Origin: Merdivivens faecigallinarum
GTDB lineage: Bacteria; Bacteroidota; Bacteroidia; Bacteroidales; UBA932
Assembly (NCBI GenBank): GCA_017695055.1
Contig: JADILY010000097.1
Location: 1-18,220 of the forward strand
DNA: 18,220 nucleotides
Direction: 5' to 3'
How positions within the stretch are numbered: the first letter of the stretch is position 1; each line of letters begins with the position of its first letter. The notes below the pieces were generated by a model. The model worked only from the letters and a program-made list of their open reading frames with translations. It was not told the DNA's origin and made no database searches. This document shows positions 13,468 to 18,220 of the stretch, piece after piece. The translations under genes and the position numbers were made by a program.

Positions 13468-13493
13468 TGATTGTTAATCATAACTTTTTTGAT

Positions 13494-13628
13494 TTGGAAA
13501 TCCCCGAAGAATATCTGAAAGGGGCAAAGACGACGGACACAGGAACAAAGAGCACGGGTAAAAAAGTAACATTCACCGCTCCCGTTACATATTATCCGGA
13601 AATTTTACATCTCATATCGCGCCACTGA
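13494..13628 (+). CDS. Possible small ORF within the orphan transcript
   Basis: From TTG 13494 to TGA 13626 the frame encodes 44 residues (starts LEIPEEYLKGAKTTDTG, ends PEILHLISRH). An upstream GTG at 13467 would lie before the predicted transcription start. No family is recognised, and composition does not argue strongly for or against coding. It sits between a promoter-like box and a clear terminator, so the region may be a small protein gene, a truncated gene or a small RNA. Confidence 0.25.
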   Translation: MEIPEEYLKGAKTTDTGTKSTGKKVTFTAPVTYYPEILHLISRH

Positions 13629-13661
13629 CGAAATAAATGCGCGATAGGCATAATGTCACAA

Positions 13662-13706
13662 TGTGGCCCGAGGCTATAAAACGCACCCGGGCCACAAATG
13701 TTTTTT
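13662..13706 (+). terminator. Rho-independent terminator of the orphan transcript
   Basis: TGTGGCCCG (13662-13670) pairs exactly with CGGGCCACA (13688-13696) around a 17-nt loop and is followed by TTTTTT (13701-13706). It is oriented for the plus strand; no T run follows on the minus strand. Confidence 0.75.
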
Positions 13707-13801
13707 AGAAGCTGTTGTTTAAAATATCATTGATATACAGAGACAATCATCAGGACCGCTACCGGACATCATGAAACCGTTCGAAAACCGCTCCGGAAAA
13801 T

Positions 13802-15280
13802 CTAATTTTCAGAAGGTGTTCTCAATACCACCTTGCACAATTCGGTTGTCGCCACGAATTCGGAAGTGCTCAACCCGTATGCGAATGCAATGTACTCGGT
13901 ATCAGGTTCGAGAGGGTTAACTCTGGTCAGAGTAAATTCCCCATACTGAACAAAATATACATATAAATCCGCATAATCGTTCCACAGATTCTCCATGTCC
14001 TTGGCAATGATTTCCGCATCGCTCACATCGCCGAAGTTGGAAAGCGGAAGGAGTTCGCACCTGTAGGATTCGACCTCCGGAGAAGGTATGAATTTGATCT
14101 GGACGTCATCTATCTCAAAATTTATTACTTCGATGCGGATAGGTCCGTCGCTCCCGGACGGGGAGCCTGTCATGAAGACATCGGAGACAAACAGATCCGT
14201 TGACGCTGCGGCATAAAGACCCTGCTGCCCTACACCGAAAGCAAATCCCACATATTCAGTATTGGCGTCCAATTCAGCGTATGAGAACGTATCCTCTCCC
14301 ATGAAGCACTGCTCTGCCACCGTTTCTGCCCAGTCGGAACTCGAAATGTATTCGTTCAAATCGTCTATACATGTCTGGATGATATATTCGTCGCCCAAAT
14401 AATCATAGTTTTCCTTATTCACGAAAAATGCGTAATAATACTCGTCATCGACGGAAGGTTTCATGGTCATCTTCGCACTGATGTCCGTAATATCCGTAAC
14501 GCTCAACTCGAAAGTCATGGAAGAAGGCTCTACCTGAGGCTCCGGTTCGGTCTTAAACGGCTCGTAAACCACTTCCGAAGTGATGTTCCCCTGATAATCC
14601 AGACCGAAAACATAAACAACATAGTCCGTATCACTTTCAAGATTGATAAATGCGAGATATTCCTGCTCTCCGACCAAAAGAAAGTTGGCAGCATTGAGAT
14701 ACTGCTCCAGAGTCATACCGCTGACCGCTGCTGCCTCCTTAAAAGAATCAACCCTGGCCTTGGCAAATTCTTCCGTAGAAGCGTAGCTCTCAAAGTCCGC
14801 AAGTTTCCACGGATTGGTAAAATACGTCATCTCCGCATCGAGAGGGCTTATCTTCATTTCTACACTATGGAAAGTGACACCGGTTATATCTATGGCAAAC
14901 GGCCTCACCGGCTCTTCCCCCGTAGTCACGGTAACCTCCGCCCACTGCGAATCGAGCCATTTTTCGAGGTCCCCGGACACTGCCTTCACTTTGAACGTAT
15001 AAGCCGTTTCGGACTGAAGGTTTTCCATTGTGACGGTCGTCTCGTTCACATATACTTCATCGCCGTCCTCGAAAATATATGAATAGCACTTTGCGTTTTC
15101 CACGGCATTCCACGTGAAAACAATCGAATTGTCAGTATTCTCCCCTTTCAGTCCTTCAGGTTTGGCCAGTGCCACAGGGTCCTCTCCGTCATTCGGATCG
15201 GGTTCCACCGGATCGCAGGAAAGAATCATGGAAAAAGGCAACACGCACAGGCATGCAAAAAATAAAAATGATTTTTTCAT
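13802..15280 (-). CDS. Surface-type lipoprotein with a Fn3 domain and three related C-terminal domains
   Basis: The 492-residue protein starts at ATG 15280 (MKKSFLFFACLC); an upstream in-frame ATG at 15367 would put 29 residues before the signal peptide and is rejected. The lipobox ILSC gives Cys22, followed by an acidic stretch (DPVEPDPNDGED) like the export signal of Bacteroidota surface lipoproteins. A fibronectin type III domain covers about residues 35-125 (SIVFTWNAVENAKCYSY, SETAYTFKVKAVS). Three domains of about 110 residues follow, each ending in a variant of L-x-x-D/N-T-E/D-Y-V-x-F-A-F/Y-G (DTDYVVYVFG, NTEYVGFAFG, DTEYIAFAYG). No enzyme motif is seen. A binding or adhesion role is a guess from architecture. 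Confidence 0.82.
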   Translation of the reverse strand: MKKSFLFFACLCVLPFSMILSCDPVEPDPNDGEDPVALAKPEGLKGENTDNSIVFTWNAVENAKCYSYIFEDGDEVYVNETTVTMENLQSETAYTFKVKAVSGDLEKWLDSQWAEVTVTTGEEPVRPFAIDITGVTFHSVEMKISPLDAEMTYFTNPWKLADFESYASTEEFAKARVDSFKEAAAVSGMTLEQYLNAANFLLVGEQEYLAFINLESDTDYVVYVFGLDYQGNITSEVVYEPFKTEPEPQVEPSSMTFELSVTDITDISAKMTMKPSVDDEYYYAFFVNKENYDYLGDEYIIQTCIDDLNEYISSSDWAETVAEQCFMGEDTFSYAELDANTEYVGFAFGVGQQGLYAAASTDLFVSDVFMTGSPSGSDGPIRIEVINFEIDDVQIKFIPSPEVESYRCELLPLSNFGDVSDAEIIAKDMENLWNDYADLYVYFVQYGEFTLTRVNPLEPDTEYIAFAYGLSTSEFVATTELCKVVLRTPSEN

Positions 15281-15345
15281 AAATTTTATACAGTAAAAAT
15301 AGTTAATAAATGGTCTTAAATCCAGTTTCGTTTTTGCAATGGGTT

Positions 15346-15353
15346 CAAAGATA
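15346..15353 (-). promoter_or_regulatory. Predicted -7 box of the lipoprotein gene
   Basis: Minus strand TATCTTTG matches TAnnTTTG, 65 bp upstream of the ATG at 15280, implying a leader of about 58 nt. Confidence 0.5.
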
Positions 15354-15405
15354 GGAAAATTTTTCAAATCGCATCGCCTGAAAATAGGAAGCCGTTAAAA
15401 AAGAC

Positions 15406-15438
15406 AAAAAAAGAGACGGCCTCAGACGAGACCGCCTC
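15406..15438 (-). terminator. Terminator of groESL
   Basis: On the minus strand GAGGCGGTCTC pairs with GAGGCCGTCTC (11 bp, two wobbles, loop GTCT), followed by a run of seven T. It lies 26 bp after the groEL stop. Confidence 0.9.
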
Positions 15439-15463
15439 CCGATATGTATCCTGTCCCGGACTG

Positions 15464-17095
<1,632 letters not shown>

Positions 17096-17100
17096 TTATT

Positions 17101-17106
17101 CCTCCT
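17101..17106 (-). promoter_or_regulatory. Strong Shine-Dalgarno sequence of groEL
   Basis: AGGAGG on the minus strand, 8 nt upstream of the groEL ATG. No comparable site is seen before most other genes in the window. Confidence 0.85.
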
Positions 17107-17114
17107 GAATATTT

Positions 17115-17160
17115 AATTAACCTATGATAATTAACCTAATAATAGAATTAACCTATGATA
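17115..17160. repeat. Repeat between groES and groEL derived from the groES end
   Basis: AATTAACCTATGATA occurs exactly at 17146-17160 (covering the groES stop and last codons) and 17115-17129, with a shortened AATTAACCTA at 17129-17138. The gap seems to have grown by tandem duplication of the groES 3' end. Confidence 0.75.
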
Positions 17161-17420
17161 GCCATTATGTCCGACTGCTTCATTATGAGATATTTCTTGT
17201 CATCCAAGTGTACCTCGTTGCCGGCATATTTGCCGAAGAGGACAGTATCTCCGCATTTTACTTCCATCGGCTCGTCTTGCTTGCCCGGGCCTACTGCCAC
17301 TACCGTACCCTGTGAAGGTTTTTCCTTTGCAGTATCAGGAATATAAAGTCCGCCGGCGGTTTTCATTTCCGCTTCTTTCGGTTCAACCAGAACTCTGTCT
17401 GCTAATGGTTTGATATTCAT
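17148..17420 (-). CDS. groS: Co-chaperonin GroES (10 kDa subunit)
   Basis: The 90-residue lid of the GroEL chamber. It begins [14 protein letters not shown] at ATG 17420; a TTG at 17426 is in frame but gives an atypical start. The mobile loop ([16 protein letters not shown], with the Ile-containing GroEL contact), [21 protein letters not shown] and the C-terminal DIMAIIG are canonical. It is the first gene of groES-groEL. No CIRCE element (TTAGCACTC-N9-GAGTGCTAA) is visible upstream, so HrcA control is not supported by the sequence. Confidence 0.98.
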   Translation of the reverse strand: MNIKPLADRVLVEPKEAEMKTAGGLYIPDTAKEKPSQGTVVAVGPGKQDEPMEVKCGDTVLFGKYAGNEVHLDDKKYLIMKQSDIMAIIG

Positions 17421-17568
17421 AATCAAAAATTTTTAAATATTTAACATTTACTTGTTTTCGAGTCTCTTTTCCTTCCGGAATCCGCCCCGGCATTTCTGAC
17501 AGGACGGCATTCTTCGGGCAAATTGGATGCCATGCCGCCTTTGCTGACAATTTGTCACCTTTATTTGC

Positions 17569-17576
17569 TATATTTG
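17569..17576 (+). promoter_or_regulatory. Predicted -7 box of tadA
   Basis: TATATTTG matches TAnnTTTG. The tadA ATG lies about 80 bp downstream, so the leader would be about 70 nt. TTTG copies upstream (17540-17543, 17551-17554) are at non-standard spacing. Confidence 0.4.
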
Positions 17577-17655
17577 CCGTGTTTTGCAGGCGGCAAGGCA
17601 CGGAAAGGCCCATGCCTTGGAAAATCGGGAGATTTCGGGAAAATTCGGGAAAACG

Positions 17656-18093
17656 ATGGAAAATACGGAAGAAAAATACATGCGGGCGGCACTCGCGCAG
17701 GCCGCGCTGGCATACGAAGACGACGAGGTCCCGGTCGGGGCGGTAATCGTCTGTAACGGAAGGATAATCGCGCGGGCCTACAATATGACAGAACGGCTCA
17801 AGGACCCTACCGCCCATGCGGAAATGCAGGCAATCACCATGGCCACGGAACATTTGGGAGGAAAATACCTGACGGAATGCGAGTTATACGTGACCGTGGA
17901 ACCTTGTCCGATGTGCGCCGCCGCCCTCGGATGGGCACAAATCCGCAAGGTCGTCTACGGGGCCCCGGATCCTAAAAAAGGCTTCACGCTCTACTCTCCG
18001 TCGCTGCTCCATCCCAAAACCTCGGTCGTTTCCGGAGTACTTGCCGAAGAATGCGCCCGCCTTATGAGCGATTTCTTCAAGGGGAAAAGATAA
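17656..18093 (+). CDS. tadA: tRNA-specific adenosine deaminase TadA
   Basis: The 145-residue zinc deaminase converts the wobble adenosine of tRNA-Arg(ACG) to inosine. The catalytic set is complete: His54 and Glu56 in HAEMQAI, and Cys84 and Cys87 in PCPMCAAAL, for zinc binding and proton transfer. The N-terminus (YMRAALAQAALAYEDDEVPVGAVIV) and length are typical of TadA and not of cytidine deaminases. ATG 17656 is used; the frame is open further upstream without a family-like sequence. The stop is followed immediately by the promoter of tRNA-Gln. Confidence 0.96.
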   Translation: MENTEEKYMRAALAQAALAYEDDEVPVGAVIVCNGRIIARAYNMTERLKDPTAHAEMQAITMATEHLGGKYLTECELYVTVEPCPMCAAALGWAQIRKVVYGAPDPKKGFTLYSPSLLHPKTSVVSGVLAEECARLMSDFFKGKR

Positions 18094-18125
18094 TTTGACG
18101 GTTTCGCAAAAATGATGTACATTTG
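18094..18125 (+). promoter_or_regulatory. Promoter of tRNA-Gln
   Basis: TTTG (18094-18097), 20-nt gap, TACATTTG (18118-18125): the best Bacteroidota housekeeping promoter match in the window. It begins at the first base after the tadA stop. Confidence 0.75.
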
Positions 18126-18143
18126 CGGCCAATTCACTGTGAT

Positions 18144-18214
18144 TGAGATATGGTGTAACGGTAGCACTACAGATTTTGGTTCTGTCTGTCCAGGTTCGAA
18201 TCCTGGTATCTCAA
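18144..18214 (+). tRNA. tRNA-Gln (anticodon TTG)
   Basis: A complete cloverleaf: acceptor TGAGATA (18144-18150) pairs fully with TATCTCA (18207-18213), the anticodon arm CAGA-TTTTGGT-TCTG has anticodon TTG, and the T-arm CCAGG-TTCGAAT-CCTGG is intact. Discriminator A is at 18214. CCA is not encoded. No terminator is visible before the window ends. Confidence 0.95.
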
Positions 18215-18220
18215 CAAAAT

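Noticed and set aside
1548..13716. Shared TTAGAAGCTGTT at 1548-1559 and 13705-13716
   Set aside because: A single 12-base match is expected by chance several times in a window of this size, and the flanks do not align.
15281..15367. Longer lipoprotein start at ATG 15367
   Set aside because: It would put 29 residues before the signal peptide and lies upstream of the -7 box at 15346-15353.
17421..17570. CIRCE or other heat-shock operator before groES
   Set aside because: No TTAGCACTC/GAGTGCTAA pair or similar inverted repeat is visible.

Overview
The window looks like chromosomal DNA of a Bacteroidota (probably Bacteroidales) bacterium. The family-level identities fit this phylum: a GroEL ending GGMGGMM, surface-type lipoproteins with an acidic residue after the lipid cysteine, and a GH29 alpha-L-fucosidase. 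TAnnTTTG -7 promoter boxes, some with an upstream TTTG, lie in front of several genes, and most starts lack a Shine-Dalgarno sequence. I cannot name a genus from this alone.

Layout. Positions 1-1610 are an integration hot spot: the 3' tail of an unknown CDS, then two copies of the 3' half of a tRNA with a CAT anticodon (448-492 and 1566-1610), which bracket a mini-island whose only recognisable genes are a HigB/HigA toxin-antitoxin pair. Positions 1611-2320 are gene-poor, with a terminator, two strong inverted repeats, a 12-bp tandem repeat and one possible 42-residue ORF. Positions 2358-6345 hold a two-gene operon: a secreted GH29 alpha-L-fucosidase followed 1 bp later by a large lipoprotein with a PNGase/transglutaminase-like domain. 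Positions 6346-7520 are about 1.2 kb without a credible gene, filled with short tandem repeats of different periods and hairpins.

Positions 7521-9218 (minus strand) encode CutC and a polytopic membrane protein whose leader carries five 10-bp repeats. Positions 9278-11203 hold a LysR regulator and a YeiH/UPF0324 transporter. A perfect 15-bp T-N11-A palindrome lies between them, about 65 bp upstream of the inferred transporter start, where LysR activators usually bind. Positions 11211-13415 (minus strand) are an operon of a DJ-1/PfpI protein, a BASS-family transporter and a broken lipoprotein gene (start-proximal frameshift and 3' truncation). Positions 13460-13706 form a short orphan plus-strand transcription unit, divergent from DJ-1. 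Positions 13802-15280 encode a Fn3-containing surface lipoprotein with three related domains, 15464-17420 groES-groEL, 17656-18093 tadA, and 18144-18214 tRNA-Gln(TTG).

The genes do not form one pathway. The most interesting points are the tRNA-bracketed HigBA mini-island, the fucosidase plus PNGase-like operon, the predicted LysR operator for the YeiH transporter, the orphan transcription unit, and the clustering of unrelated short-period tandem repeats (8, 10, 11, 12, 14 and 18 bp) in gene-free DNA.
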